Source: Pholiota molesta
Lineage: Eukaryota > Basidiomycota > Agaricomycetes > Agaricales > Strophariaceae
Assembly: GCA_014925825.1 (NCBI GenBank)
Contig: JACGCK010000174.1
Coordinates: forward strand, 1-64,000
Reading direction: 5' to 3'
DNA: 64,000 nt
The position numbers were made by a program, and so were the translations under genes. Below are positions 1 to 10,870 of this stretch, one piece after another (the stretch's first letter is position 1; every line of letters begins with the position of its first letter). The notes below the pieces were generated by a model. That model was not told the origin of the DNA. It searched no databases and saw only the letters and a program-made list of their open reading frames with translations.

Positions 1-335
1 CATGTTTTCAGTAGAGCAAGCAGACTCGGCCGATCAACGTCATCTTCATTTTCTGACTGGTAGAAAACGGCCTCGCAGAGGAGTTCCAGGATTTCATAGA
101 TCAGGAAGCAACGATGCATTCTGGGATGGGTATGCCAACGCAAGTGGTGGCAAGAAACAGGATGGATTCCGGTGGAATCGATGCGACGTTGCCAATGTCA
201 TCATCAACGTTGGCGTCCGCACGTGATTGCCAGATATCCAGTGCCTGGACACTGCGCTGCTCCTGTGTTATACCACAACAGCCAGCACGACGAACGGCGA
301 CGGCGCCCGCTCTCTCATAACCTCGTCCTGGATCA
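1..335. other. upstream region of the SUT-type transporter
   Basis: No coding region is supported here. Short open frames exist on both strands but none resembles a known protein. The stretch precedes the transporter ATG at 336 and presumably holds its promoter and 5' leader. No TATA box or other motif stands out. Confidence 0.4.
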
Positions 336-3027
336 ATGACGGGCTTCTCACCTCTGCCGGTGGCAGATGAGGGCCAGGAGGACCGGCACCAACAATTCAA
401 GGGCGTCTCCAAAATCACCGGGCCTCCATGGGCGCGTCTGCCCATTATTACGATTGGGTTGCTTGGAGTGCAGATATTTTGGAGCGTGGAGATGTCTTAT
501 GGTGAGTCTATCTTCAATTAGATGTGTTTGTTGGTCTGAACCACCCCAGCTTCGCCGTATCTGTTGTCACTCGGGCTATCCAAGTCGAGTATGGCCGTCG
601 TATTCGTTGCAGGTCCTGTTTCTGGTCTCATCATGCAACCTCTCATTGGTGAGTGATTATCCATGTAATGAGTATCTGATTTTAACATACGCATTGATTA
701 GGAGTGTTGTCGGATAATAGCACCTCACGATTCGGTCGACGGCGGCCCTATATGATGCTCGGAACACTAATTTGCATGTCTGCGATGCTTCTGTTGGGTT
801 TCACGAGATTCGTGGCGACTATTTTCACGACATGGGACTCCGACGCAGTATGGAATTCTTTTATATGATACCATACCGTGTGCTGACGTGCGCTATTAGA
901 ACGACACTCTTACAATATGGCTCGCAGTCTTAGCAATATATCTCATCGATTTTTCGATTAATACCGGTGGGTTACGACTCTGGAATGAAGTTTGAAGCTA
1001 AATTTGACATCGCGCAGTGCAGGCGGTTGATCGCGCTCTTCTCGTTGACTCAGTACCTTCATCCGACCAGGCAGCCGGGAATGCATGGGCTGCTCGCATG
1101 TTAGCGGTTGGCAGTGTCGTTGGTTTCTTTATGTGTGTTCCTTTCCATTCTTGACGCACTCTTATTCATCTCTTTTAATTACAGTGGAAACATAAATCTT
1201 CCCCGCCTCCTTCCTTTCCTCGGAAACACCCAACTTCAAGTGCTTTCCGTCGTAGTTTCTCTCATTCTTCTGTCTGGTCATTCTATTATGGCGTCTCTCG
1301 TAAAAGAGAAAGTTCTAATCAGAACACAGTCCACCACCGGGTTAGTTTCCTCATCCTTTATATTTCACAGTATTTACTGTTTAACAGAATTTCGAAAGGC
1401 AAATCGTTTTCGCAAGAAATCAGAGATATCTGGACCAACATGCGAACTCTGCCCAGGGTTATTAGGCAAATCGTATGTTCAATTCGTTTTGCAAGATTAT
1501 GATTTACTTACGTCGGAGTAGTGTATGATACAGTTCTTGTGGGTTTTCTAAACTTAACGCAACCTTACATTTATCTAAATCTCCATAGTTCATGGATAGC
1601 ATGGTTCCCTCTTCTTTTCTACAGCACCATCTATATCGGCGACCTCTACAAGCGCACAGCTCCTACGGCAACCACAGACGCCGAACGGACGTCCCTTGAC
1701 GCCGAAGCAACGCGGCTAGGCTCACGAGCTCTGTTCTACTCTTCCCTGCTTTCTCTGCTCGTCAATGTCGCTTTGCCTGCCTTTGTCCCAGAGGCGGCTG
1801 GAAGTGAGAGACCAGGGTCGCCGAAATACGCCCAATCATGGTGGGAGAGAATATGTCGTGTGCCGCGGATTCTGCAGATCCATCTCGCGACACTATGGGC
1901 TGTAAGTCATCTTGTGTTTGCTGGATGCATGTTCGCTACTTTGTGAGTGCTTCCATTGTTCTGCTCTCGCTGGAAAGCAATAAATAATATCCACGGCAGT
2001 TTTACGCAAAGCGTGTGGGGTTCGACCCTCATCATTTCTATCACTGGGTTTTCGTGGGCCGTCACCCAATGGGCGCCTTTCTCTCTTGTTTGTACCCTTC
2101 GTCTGTCTCTGAATGGCCATCTGCTCACTCGATGCATAGCTCGCCGAAGCTATTCTGACCGAACCCGCCACACTGACGACGGACGACGGTGGCTCGATCC
2201 ACCTCGCGGATACCCGCACACGCTCGCGGTTAAGTAGCGAACGACAGGAAACCGCTGTTTTTCTCGCTGATGATGGCAGTGACGATGAGGAAGATGCGGA
2301 TGCGGAGACGCTCCGCGGGGAAAGGCAGCATGTCCTGAGTAATTCGGGTGCTCAGCTTAGCCGGGTCGATATTCGCAGCGAGGGGAGCGATGAGGATGGG
2401 TATGAGATTGTACCAGGGGCCAATGGCGGTCGGGCAGGCGGTGGAAGCGGAGGGTCGGCGAGTACGCTGAGCTCGAAAGCAGGGATCATCTTGGTGCGTT
2501 CCTCTCCGTTTGTACTCTTCCTTGAAAGTACAGCTCATGAGATTCGGTTTGGTTGGTGCTTGCTAGGGCATCCACAATCTCTTCATCGTCATCCCCCAGT
2601 TCCTTGTAACGGGATTCTCAGCAATCCTGTTCGCGCTCTTCGACCCCAAAAAGCCGGCGCTGCCAGCCCACCGCGGGCCCGTCGCGCCAGGGCCTGTGAT
2701 CAACGGCACCGTGGCCGCCGCTAAGATTGCCAACGTCACCTCTGCGCTTGCGTCCAGAGGGGGCGCCATATTACAAGAGCTTCCGCAGCTGCTCCAGCGA
2801 GCGGAGGACGAGGTGGAAGTGGGGAGCGAGCACTCGAACACGGTTGTGTATATATTTCGGTGAGAGTTTTCTCCATTTTGGTGTTCTGTGTCGGATTGTT
2901 GGTTGCTGATGTCTTCTCTTCTCTACACGGCGTTCTGTGGGGTGGGTTTACTAGGATTGGCGGGGTTGCGGCGTCGTTTGCGTTCGTGCTGTGCTGGAGG
3001 CTGTCTAGAGAGATGAGGCATAGATGA
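336..3027 (+). CDS. MFS disaccharide transporter, SUT/GPH type (sucrose or alpha-glucoside:H+ symporter-like)
   Basis: The spliced protein is a twelve-helix sugar transporter of the glycoside-pentoside-hexuronide/SUT branch, expected in the plasma membrane and importing sucrose, maltose or related alpha-glucosides with protons. Exon 1 ends in IFWSVEMSYG and continues after a short intron as ASPYLLSLGLS. The next exons give GPVSGLIMQPLIGVLSD followed by STSRFGRRRPYMMLG, the D-x-x-x-x-R-x-GRRRP loop that marks this family. Further exons give VQAVDRALLVD, WIAWFPLLFYSTIYIGDLY and SVWGSTLIISITGFSWAV. A long hydrophilic, acidic loop (about 2160-2490) separates helices 10 and 11, as in fungal members. 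The last exon ends WRLSREMRHR and TGA at 3025. About ten introns interrupt the gene. The start at 336 is the first ATG in frame with the conserved GPPWARLPIIT segment. Substrate cannot be read from sequence. Confidence 0.85.
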
Positions 3028-4480
3028 TTGTTTGCGTTTTGTATTTCTGGCTATCGTGATAATTGTTTTCTGTTCTCATGGATATTACACTGTAATTTAT
3101 TATCATATTATACATCGGTAGCTTTTGTATTTCTCAAAGTGCTTCGGAGATTTTTTAGAAAATTGTCCAACCAGCAGGTGGGGCTGGAAGTGCACGCGGC
3201 AGCCAGGCGTGCGCGGCTCCGCGACGTATGCGCGCCCCGGTCCTGCGTCTGGGTACAGGCCTGTACAGGCGCACTATGAAGACCAGTACTCCTTCCATAA
3301 CATGTATTCATCCGTTCTTCTTTCCCCCCCCCCCCCCCCCCGTACTATCGTAGATGTTGCGTGGTTAGATCCATCATCGAGTATTGGACCCTTTCTTGTA
3401 CCAGCTATTTCTTCCAGTTCTCTATCATCCTTTTTTCATAGACAGTCTAGACTTGTTAAAATCGAGGAACAGCTCGATGCCCAACATTTCAGTAATTTAT
3501 ATTAATCAATCATACGTACCGAAATCTCATGACATTAAATTAGAACATATCTTGCGTCTTCCTTATGCATAAACGTAAGTTTACCCCAAGTTTACCCTGA
3601 AGCCGGTCGTTGACAAGTTCTTAAATGAACAGTGATGTAACGTTTGCCGTTGTCATTTACACTGGGCATTTGCTTCGCTTGAAGAGTCGACTCGGATATC
3701 TTCTCAGTATCAAAACAAGTGGAGGCCAAGTGGAGGCTGGCACCCTTCGCTGCGCACTCTGGAGTGATTGAATACCCCGATTGACCGGGATACTGAGCAC
3801 TTACACAGGATGCTAGAATTTGATGACCTGTGGTAGCCGGAATTTCTTCTATCAATAAAAGGAATGGTACATTGATTTTCAGGTTGGGGTCGCGTTTGGC
3901 TGCGAACATACACGGGGTGCAGGACCAAATAAGATGTCATGATTTATGTGAAATATATGCCACAAAAGGTGTATTTATTTACATAAATGGCCATTGTTTT
4001 GAATACCTTTTGCATAAATGTCGACCATTTATTTGGTCCTGCACCCTGTGATATAGCAACTCGCCGTGGTGGTCCGTGGCTTTGTTTCGCAAAACAGCAA
4101 CACTGTGATAACTATGATTCGGTCCTATTCGCCGTTCTTCATGATTAGGCGCATAGGCGGTCATACGCGAACGCGAGGCAAGTCCCCCAAGTCCATCGTC
4201 ATGGTGAACAAGATATGAAATGCCTGATCCGGAGCGAAATGTGATGCTATTGTTGAGTTCATGAGAATTCGCTCCGCTGATTTGTCTTTTTTTGTACGCA
4301 ACTCCTTATATGGAGGTCGATGTTCATTTTTGCCCCAAGGACGAACGACACGACGTCTGGACCCTTCATTGCCTCCTTTCTTTACACGTACATAATTCCC
4401 ACTTCTTGTCTTTCTTCTCTTGCTTTTCAACCTTCACTAGTTACTTTCTGTCCCACTGGTTACACCACTACCCTCCCAAT
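3028..4480. other. intergenic, with a poly-C run and a short foldback element
   Basis: No gene is supported between the transporter stop and the next ATG. It contains an 18-nt run of C at 3324-3341 and a 140-bp inverted-repeat element at 3911-4050, listed separately. The last 100 bases before 4481 are rich in C and T, the usual leader composition of a basidiomycete promoter. Confidence 0.6.
3911..4050. mobile_element. 140-bp MITE-like foldback element
   Basis: The left end reads CACGGGGTGCAGGACCAAAT from 3911; the reverse complement of the right end (up to 4050) is CACAGGGTGCAGGACCAAAT, one mismatch in 20. Partial inverted similarity continues inward over about 40 more bases (ATTTATG..AAA blocks). 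The bases just outside are ATA on both sides (3908-3910 and 4051-4053), which could be a 3-bp target duplication. It has no coding capacity. A miniature inverted-repeat element is the simplest reading; the superfamily is not assigned. Confidence 0.6.
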
Positions 4481-5638
4481 ATGTCGACTTCTCAATGCAG
4501 CAGCAGCAGCGGCACGCGACTGCCAGTGCCGCCTCGAACGCCCACAAAGAAGAAAAGCTTGCGCGATCTGAACGCCGCGGCACCCCTAGGAGGACGACCA
4601 AAGGCCAGCGGGTCCTGTGCGCGGGCCGCCACTATTTCTCTTCAGCCTTCCCCAAGGAACAGTCCTGGACGCGGCTTGACGCTGCGCATCGAGGACAACA
4701 TGGCGGAATACGACAAGACAAAAGGGATACAGAGCGCGCCGCCGGTTAGGGCCAGCCGGCGACTGCCCGACCTCCCTCCGCCTCCTGTTCCCACTGTGAT
4801 TATTGACGACGCTCCTTCTACACCATTATTATCCCCTGTGCCACAGACCATTGCGCCTCCAGCACGCGCAAAACGCGCTCTCCCCTGTCCGCCAACTCCT
4901 GTCACAGAACTCCATACACCCACACAGAGTGCCGCTGTAGCTCCGACTCCCGTCGAACGACGTCGCAGACCTTTACCCATTCCCATACTAGTACCACCTA
5001 CACAAAAAGCCGATGCACTATATAACATTCCTTCCCCAGCCCTCGCCACCTCCAAATCACTGCCAATATCCAACTCTCCGTCGACACCCCTAACGCCCAA
5101 CATACCAAGCCCATCTCTAATCGCCACCTTCCCCCGCCCCGAATCCATCGCACCGCCAAAGACCACGCGGCATCACCACTCCGCAAGCGAGAATCGGATA
5201 CCGGGCAGGATGCTCACGGCACGACGCGCATTGCCGCCGCCGCGCAAACTGCACGCGAGCCGCAGCAGCATCGACCTCACCCTGGACGTCGTGCAGCTGC
5301 ACCGGAAGTTCGTCGTCGAGCGCTCGCCCGTCTGCATCAGCCTCGAGTGCGACTCGCCGAGCTCGCGGAGCGAGGAGGAGGAGTACACGGAGGAGGTCAG
5401 GCGCACCGCGGTGTTCTTCCGGGACGCGGTGCCGGGGCGTCAGAAGGAGTTGAGGAGTGGCAGCGAGGTGGATGGAAGCGAGGAGCTCCACGTAGATTAC
5501 GCGTGGCTCCTTTCGAATCGGATTCTGCATCATCAAAAGCCGCCAGGCGTGACGAGCAAGTGGATGCGCGAGAAGAAGGGCAAACGATATACTGAGGAAG
5601 ACTTCGACAATATCCTGAATGCATTGCGGAGTCTCTAA
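4481..5638 (+). CDS. proline-rich protein of unknown function
   Basis: A single open frame of 385 codons starting MSTSQCSSSSGTRLPVPP and ending NILNALRSL. The frame is open further upstream, but the ATG at 4481 directly follows a C/T-rich leader, so it is preferred. Residues 1-250 are low complexity and rich in Pro, Ser, Thr and Ala, with repeated RRALPCPPTP/RRPLPIPI-like blocks that resemble SH3- or WW-domain ligands. The last third is different: ARRALPPPRKLHASRSSIDL, then a segment rich in Glu and Arg (SRSEEEEYTEEVRRTAVFF) and a folded-looking tail with WLLSNRILHH and WMREKKGKRYTEEDFDNIL. No enzyme motif, signal peptide or membrane segment is seen. It may be a scaffold or regulatory protein; function is unknown to me. 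Confidence 0.7.
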   Translation: MSTSQCSSSSGTRLPVPPRTPTKKKSLRDLNAAAPLGGRPKASGSCARAATISLQPSPRNSPGRGLTLRIEDNMAEYDKTKGIQSAPPVRASRRLPDLPPPPVPTVIIDDAPSTPLLSPVPQTIAPPARAKRALPCPPTPVTELHTPTQSAAVAPTPVERRRRPLPIPILVPPTQKADALYNIPSPALATSKSLPISNSPSTPLTPNIPSPSLIATFPRPESIAPPKTTRHHHSASENRIPGRMLTARRALPPPRKLHASRSSIDLTLDVVQLHRKFVVERSPVCISLECDSPSSRSEEEEYTEEVRRTAVFFRDAVPGRQKELRSGSEVDGSEELHVDYAWLLSNRILHHQKPPGVTSKWMREKKGKRYTEEDFDNILNALRSL

Positions 5639-5940
5639 CATGAGTTTTTACTCCTCCGATTCTCTCGAAACCTAATTTCTTTTTCTTTCTTTTGCATTCA
5701 CGCGTATTACATTCATTCATACCGCATATCATCATTTCTGCCATCCTGCATGCCTCTCGACATTTGTATTTTAGCAGTCGCCGCGCCCTTTCCTGTTCAC
5801 AGCAATAGATCAATTACGAACATAATATAAACTTGCAACTTGTTACTTGAATCATCGTTCGTGGTTTCGTTTAATGCTACTGCACGTCCGAAAAATAATT
5901 TTGTAAAAAATAATAGATAAACTGAGCCTTTACACATTAT
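5639..5940. other. convergent intergenic region
   Basis: Short AT-rich gap between the stops of the proline-rich gene (+) and amidase 1 (-). It would hold both 3' ends. Nothing else is visible. Confidence 0.5.
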
Positions 5941-8328
5941 TCAAGCCTTCCCGACAATATCTTTCAACTGCGTCTTCGGAATAGCAGCAGCAAACGCCTT
6001 CCGAGCAAGCCGCGTCTGCGTCTTCTGCTCATACGCAAACGCAAAGCTGATAAGCTCGAACTCCGAGAACGCGGTGCCCAGGAACGAAAGCCCAATGGGC
6101 ACCCCCGGCGCGGGGTACACCGTCAGAGGACCCGCTGAGCCGATTGTTACATTGTCGGGGTAGAATCCCAGAGGCACTTGGCAGTGACGAAGGCGTAAGT
6201 ATAAGTAAAACCTAGCCTCAAACGCGTACAAGAATGATGAGTTTCTTACCTGTTACGATGGGGTAGCCAGCGATAGCTGCAAGTCAACAAGCGTCAGATT
6301 GAAATCGAGAGCGATACGTATCGCAGGGTTTACCTGCAGGTACAGTCGTAAATCCAGGAGCCGGCAATATCAGGGCATCCAGGTTATGTTCCTTCAGTAC
6401 CGCGTCAATACCCCGAGTCGCGCCAAGATCTTTATCGAACGCGAGCGACTGGAAGAAAGTAGCATTGCGGCCAGTCGTTGCTTCAGACTCGATTAAACTT
6501 CAAATGAAAACTGATCAGAAGTGAGCATAATGCAAGAACGCATATGAACATACATGTTCTGGGATGTGAAGTTCACAGGTTCCTCGAGGTCTTTGTTTGC
6601 GTCGTTGAAAGCGATCAGATCAGCCAGGCTGCGGACTCCAGATGGGTTCTTGAGCAACGCAGCGTAGTAGGCGTCGAGTTGGATCTTGAAACCACGATAA
6701 CGTCAGCGACGAGCACGAAAAGCCGAGGCGAGCAACACTGACCTTGAAATCGATATCAAGGACGATAGTCTCATTATTCGAATTCGCAAACTCGTCCGCC
6801 GAAGGCAAATCAGCCGGATCAACAACAGTCGCTCCCAAACCCCTGATCGTCTTCAACGCCTGCTCGAAAACGACATTGACGAACGGATCGTTTCCGCTAA
6901 TGCTGTCGTTCAAAAATACACGCCGGGGAACGCCAATCCGCTTTCCCTTGAGCGCGTTCTTGTTCAGCGCTTTGGTAAAGTCCGGCACAACCGACGGCTG
7001 GGCGAGGGTAAAGTTGTCATTTGGGTCCTTCCCGGCGATGATAGAGAGCACAATCGCGGCGTCGGTCATGGATCGGACGATGGGACCTATAGTATCTTGG
7101 TGTTCCGATATCGGAACCACTATTACATCACCAATAAGCTCATGTAGCCTCTCAATACCAACAAGGCATACGCACCCCCAGCACGGGAAGTCAGCCCGAC
7201 GGTGGGCTTGATCCCAGCCAAGTTGTTGTTGCTCGTAGGACAGGTGATGCTCCCATCCGTCTCCGAGCCCAAAGTCACCGCCGCAAGCCCTATCGACGCC
7301 GCGACGCCCGACCCCGACGACGACCCACACGGGTCCGCGTTCGGGAAATACGCATTCGTACACTGCCCACCGCGCCCAGACCACCCAGACGGCAGGGCGC
7401 CTCCCCGGAAATGCGCGAACTCGGAAAGGTTGGCTTTGCCTGTCGGAGAAGGGGCGGATGATTAGATGGCCTGGTTTATCATCGGGAATTTGGATAGTGC
7501 GTACCCAGGATGATAGCACCAGCTTTCCGAAGCCGCTTCACTACGCCAGCGTCCTCCGGGACAACGGATCCGAGAAGACTGAACGAGCCAGCGGTGGTGT
7601 TCATGCCTACACGCAAACACCGTAATGAGAGCCCGAGAAAGTAACACCTCAAAGAATCGACAGACCTTCAGATGCTACAGTGGCGATGTTATCCTGCAAA
7701 CCGGATATAGATGTTGGTCAATTATCAAGCCCAAGGCCTAGGACAGATTGATTATCAAGCGCACCTTCAGAAGAATGGGGATGCCGTGCATTTCCGACCG
7801 TTTCCCCGTCAGCTTTCGTTCTTTGTCCAGAGCAGCGGCTTGGCTCAGAGCCGACGGATTTAACTCGAGAACTGCACGCAAAGCAGGTCCTTTCAGATTA
7901 ACCTCGTCAATACGAGCGAAGTACGCCTGATCAACATATGCAGCCAGGTGTCAGTCATTTAGACTGGGAAGACAAACGCTCAATGCACACCTTGACCAAA
8001 TCGACGCTCGAAAAATGCCCAGCATCAAGCCCTTCTTGGAGCTCGCGGATGGATGCTTCGTACAGATCGGGGAATGTAACAGGAGCGGCAGCGGGCTGCG
8101 AGGAAACAGCCCTTGCGATTTGCAAGCACGCGAGAACAGCTAGTATAACGGAGACGCGCCATCTGGAGAGCATTTTCAATGGCGGCTCGCGAGCTGCGCT
8201 GCGACCAGAAGATAGTGGTAAGGACCGCTGTGAATAGCGATTAGCTTTCTTCGCGATAGGAATCGGGATTCCGATTCACTTACCCTATCTTTATAACCCC
8301 AGCGTCGAGCGCCCTTGCCGTTCTCCAT
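5941..8328 (-). CDS. amidase-signature enzyme 1, membrane-anchored
   Basis: Amidase-signature hydrolase; family members cleave carboxamides with a Ser-cisSer-Lys triad. The triad is visible: Lys in LLKDNIATVAS (about 7690) and the serines in the glycine-rich CGSSSGSGVAASIGLA (about 7300), followed by LGSETDGSITCPTS and GIKPTVGLTSRAG. The C-terminal exons give YPAPGVPIGLSFLGTAFSE and end DIVGKA. I start it at 8328, in a 45-nt first exon (8328-8284) coding MENGKGARRWGYKDR. Splicing to the next exon continues in frame through a hydrophobic helix (MLSRWRVSVILAVLACLQIA). The same 45-nt exon layout is present in its two paralogues. This gives a short cytosolic tail and a signal anchor, so a type II or secreted enzyme is likely. 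About nine introns. No frame break was noticed. Substrate unknown. Confidence 0.85.
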
Positions 8329-8824
8329 GATGGTATACATCTCATACATGGAGCGACTTGCATAGATAAGGAGGTAGTTGCATCTATAATAGACTTTTAA
8401 TGCCCACGCACTGCGCACAACCGCATGCGCATGAGAATATTATCCAGAGAAAAAAAATAGAAGGGAGTTGGCGCGATCAATGGGCGCAACACGTGTCCGT
8501 TTTCGTGAGTACGGCGGGAACGCCTTTAGAACTCATTGGAAGCTAGCGTCTGACGGGATTTCGAGTGGATTCTGGAGTCAAAGGATTTAGAATGCAGTTC
8601 TTCTCGCGCTTTTGAGCTGGGACATGGTTAATGAATCAGTCACGTAATGAGGTGCTCACGATCGCCTGGGTAAGGCTCAGTCTCACAGATGATAGAACCA
8701 CAATATAGTTATTCAAATCCCCGAGGAACCATCCATACAAAGAAGACAGAAGCCATGAACTTCAATATATTCAATGAAATGCGCCTGGACCATTTTAGTA
8801 TAAATTGATATACAAGACTGGAAA
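8329..8824. other. intergenic, promoter side of amidase 1
   Basis: Separates the amidase 1 start from the stop of the histidine-phosphatase-like gene, both on the minus strand. No gene or clear motif is seen. Confidence 0.4.
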
Positions 8825-9926
8825 TTACAAAATCGTACCATGGGAACTTGGTTCGATCCTCCTCATCCTTGAATGCAAGTGACGAATCCTCATAAACCTT
8901 GCTCTACACCTCTTCCTTGAAAGCAGGTGTCGTTTCTTCATGGAACCTTCGAACGCATCGGGGGATATGGCGGATACTACAGGAGTAGAAACCGGATCTG
9001 GGATCACGAAGGTCGTTGTATAATATAAATCGAGCGTCGACCTGCTTTGCGACGTCGGACTCGGTCCTGGAACGGTCGGTGTGAGCGGCGCGGAGAGAGC
9101 CGGGGGCGTGTTAACCGTAGCAGTCTGGGATGCAGATGATACCGGATCGCCGGTTGCACTGTTGACAGGACCACAATTTTCGAGAGTTTCCGAGACGTAT
9201 ATAAAGTTTCGCAGGGTGTATATAACGTCGACTCTATTATCATGAGCTTTAGCATCAGCCTTCAATGTTCGACAGAGAATGACGCGAATATGGAACTGAC
9301 TGATCCTGAGAGAGACTGCGCAGCCCAAATTCCGTGCGCAAATCCGATAGATGGTTTTCGTCCTATTGAAACCCAACGATTAGAAGGTCATATCCGTTGA
9401 AAACAGGTTACTAGCATACCCATACGAGAAGAACCGCCCTGTCACTTGTAGCTGCAAAATTCGAGATGGTGTTTTTGATACAGTGTTGCGCTGAAGTATC
9501 GCCAACAGCGCTAAAATACGTTGGCGATTAGGTACCATACTTCACAGAGAGTCGCATTTACGCACCAAGATGTGTCCACGATGAGGCCGAGGGCGGCAGC
9601 GATTGGCTGTGCAGTAGCGTATGAAGTTTGACAAGTAGAGGAGCTAGGATCCGGTGTGCATGTCATGACGAGTCCGATGTTATAGAGAGACGTCGGGCCA
9701 AAAAGCTAATGTTTTGATCAATATGTTGAATTCACCAAAGGGCGTGGAAGTTACGAACCTCTGGTAGACATTGAGATGCTCTTGCTATCCCGGCATCGGA
9801 CAGATTATTGGAACTGGTCGAAGCTTCGGCATTCCTGATGATATAGAGTGAGTTTTTCACAACTTGTGCAACAGAGACAGAGAGCATGTTGCAGAACAGC
9901 GAAAGCAAGATCCATTGTGAGAACAT
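8825..9926 (-). CDS. secreted histidine-phosphatase-like protein lacking the catalytic His (paralogue A)
   Basis: Start chosen at the ATG at 9926 (MFSQWILLSLFCNMLSVSVA), which gives a signal peptide. The mature protein begins KNSLYIIRNAEASTSSNNLS, the position of the RHG motif of histidine phosphatases/phosphoglycerate mutases, but the catalytic His is Asn. The next exons give LFGPTSLYNIGLVMTCTPDP, then TAQPIAAALGLIVD and a short exon ending RAVLLVW. The last exon carries VIYTLRNFIYVSETLENCG and a long Ser/Thr/Pro tail (about 9180-8940) ending in a basic stretch. The same domain order occurs in the gene at 31310. Phosphatase activity is not expected. Exon borders around 9260-9370 are uncertain. 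Confidence 0.6.
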
Positions 9927-10870
9927 GGCATAAAAGACAGGAATCAAAGGAGTGGAAGTGAGTTGGCTTGGACGATTGAACGCAGAGGAACGACAGCAAG
10001 ATGATACCCTATAGTATTAGTATAAGTATTCCAATAAGCAATTCCGCCATGCAGAGGTCTTCAAGTCCGGAACTTCTAGTCGTGGCGATTCGCGGTGTTA
10101 AGGCAACTTGAACCCAAGTTGTACCAGCGCGCGGATTTAAGATCGACATGAATCATGGAACAGCCTTTGGAGTAGAGATGGTTCCATGATACCTTTTCAT
10201 TTTGCAGAACAAGTTTGAGTAGCTTTTCGCCAACAATGAGTTAGCACTGTGTACTTACTAGAGGCAGAAGAGTTGTGTTTGATGAACGCCGAATTTTGCG
10301 AAGTATTTGGTGTTGTATGGTAACGTCGTCTGAACTCATCAGGAGTAATGCGATGCCGAGTTACGGCTCAGCACAAGCTCAGCATCCTTGCCACCACAGT
10401 ACCACTAAGTATCATCCAGTTCGTTCTGGGCTCAGCTTGAGGACTCGAACCACTCGAGAAACATTTCCGTCGCTCTTAATTTTAATAAGGACCCCACCTG
10501 TCTGTGGGCGCTTTAGCTTGGCAAACTTTGAAGCGCCGTCCAAGTATCAGTATACATAGGGAGCACTGCTCCGGAGACTGGTGATATGATCTGCGAAGTA
10601 CGTTCATTTCAAACCGTATTAGTATTTCTATTTCATACTCACATATCATCAGAGCTGTTCATATAAATTATTCCAGACTATCTCTTGTCGGACGACGGAT
10701 TCTTGACGCGAAAACGTGCGTGTTGCGCCTTCGCTGACAGTTGACAATGACCGCTCTGAGTCTTGTTCCATTTTGTTTGTCATCGTCTAGTAACGCTCTT
10801 GTGCACACACCATTTCCCCAGCGCGATAAGATTAGATTAATCAATGTTGACCTCTCTATCATACTTCATC
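9927..10870. other. intergenic region with a decayed URC4 fragment
   Basis: Lies between the secreted protein start (-) and the decayed amidase 2 (+). Apart from the URC4 relic at about 10460-10553, listed separately, no gene is supported. Confidence 0.4.
10460..10553 (-). pseudogene. relic of a URC4 C-terminus
   Basis: On the minus strand this stretch reads GASKFAKLKRPQTGGVLIK followed by IKSDGNV. The intact URC4 gene at 13321-14902 ends GGREIAKLKRPETGGPPIE then IESDGTVF. The match covers roughly the last 30 residues and there is no stop codon at the expected place. No upstream URC4 exons are recognisable. It is best read as the leftover of an earlier duplication of the URC4-amidase segment. 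Confidence 0.65.

Noticed and set aside
1..3. CAT at the first base, a possible minus-strand start codon of a gene to the left
   Set aside because: Nothing inside the window can support it.
3324..3341. Run of 18 C residues
   Set aside because: A simple homopolymer in an intergenic region; length may be a sequencing artefact and no function is suggested.
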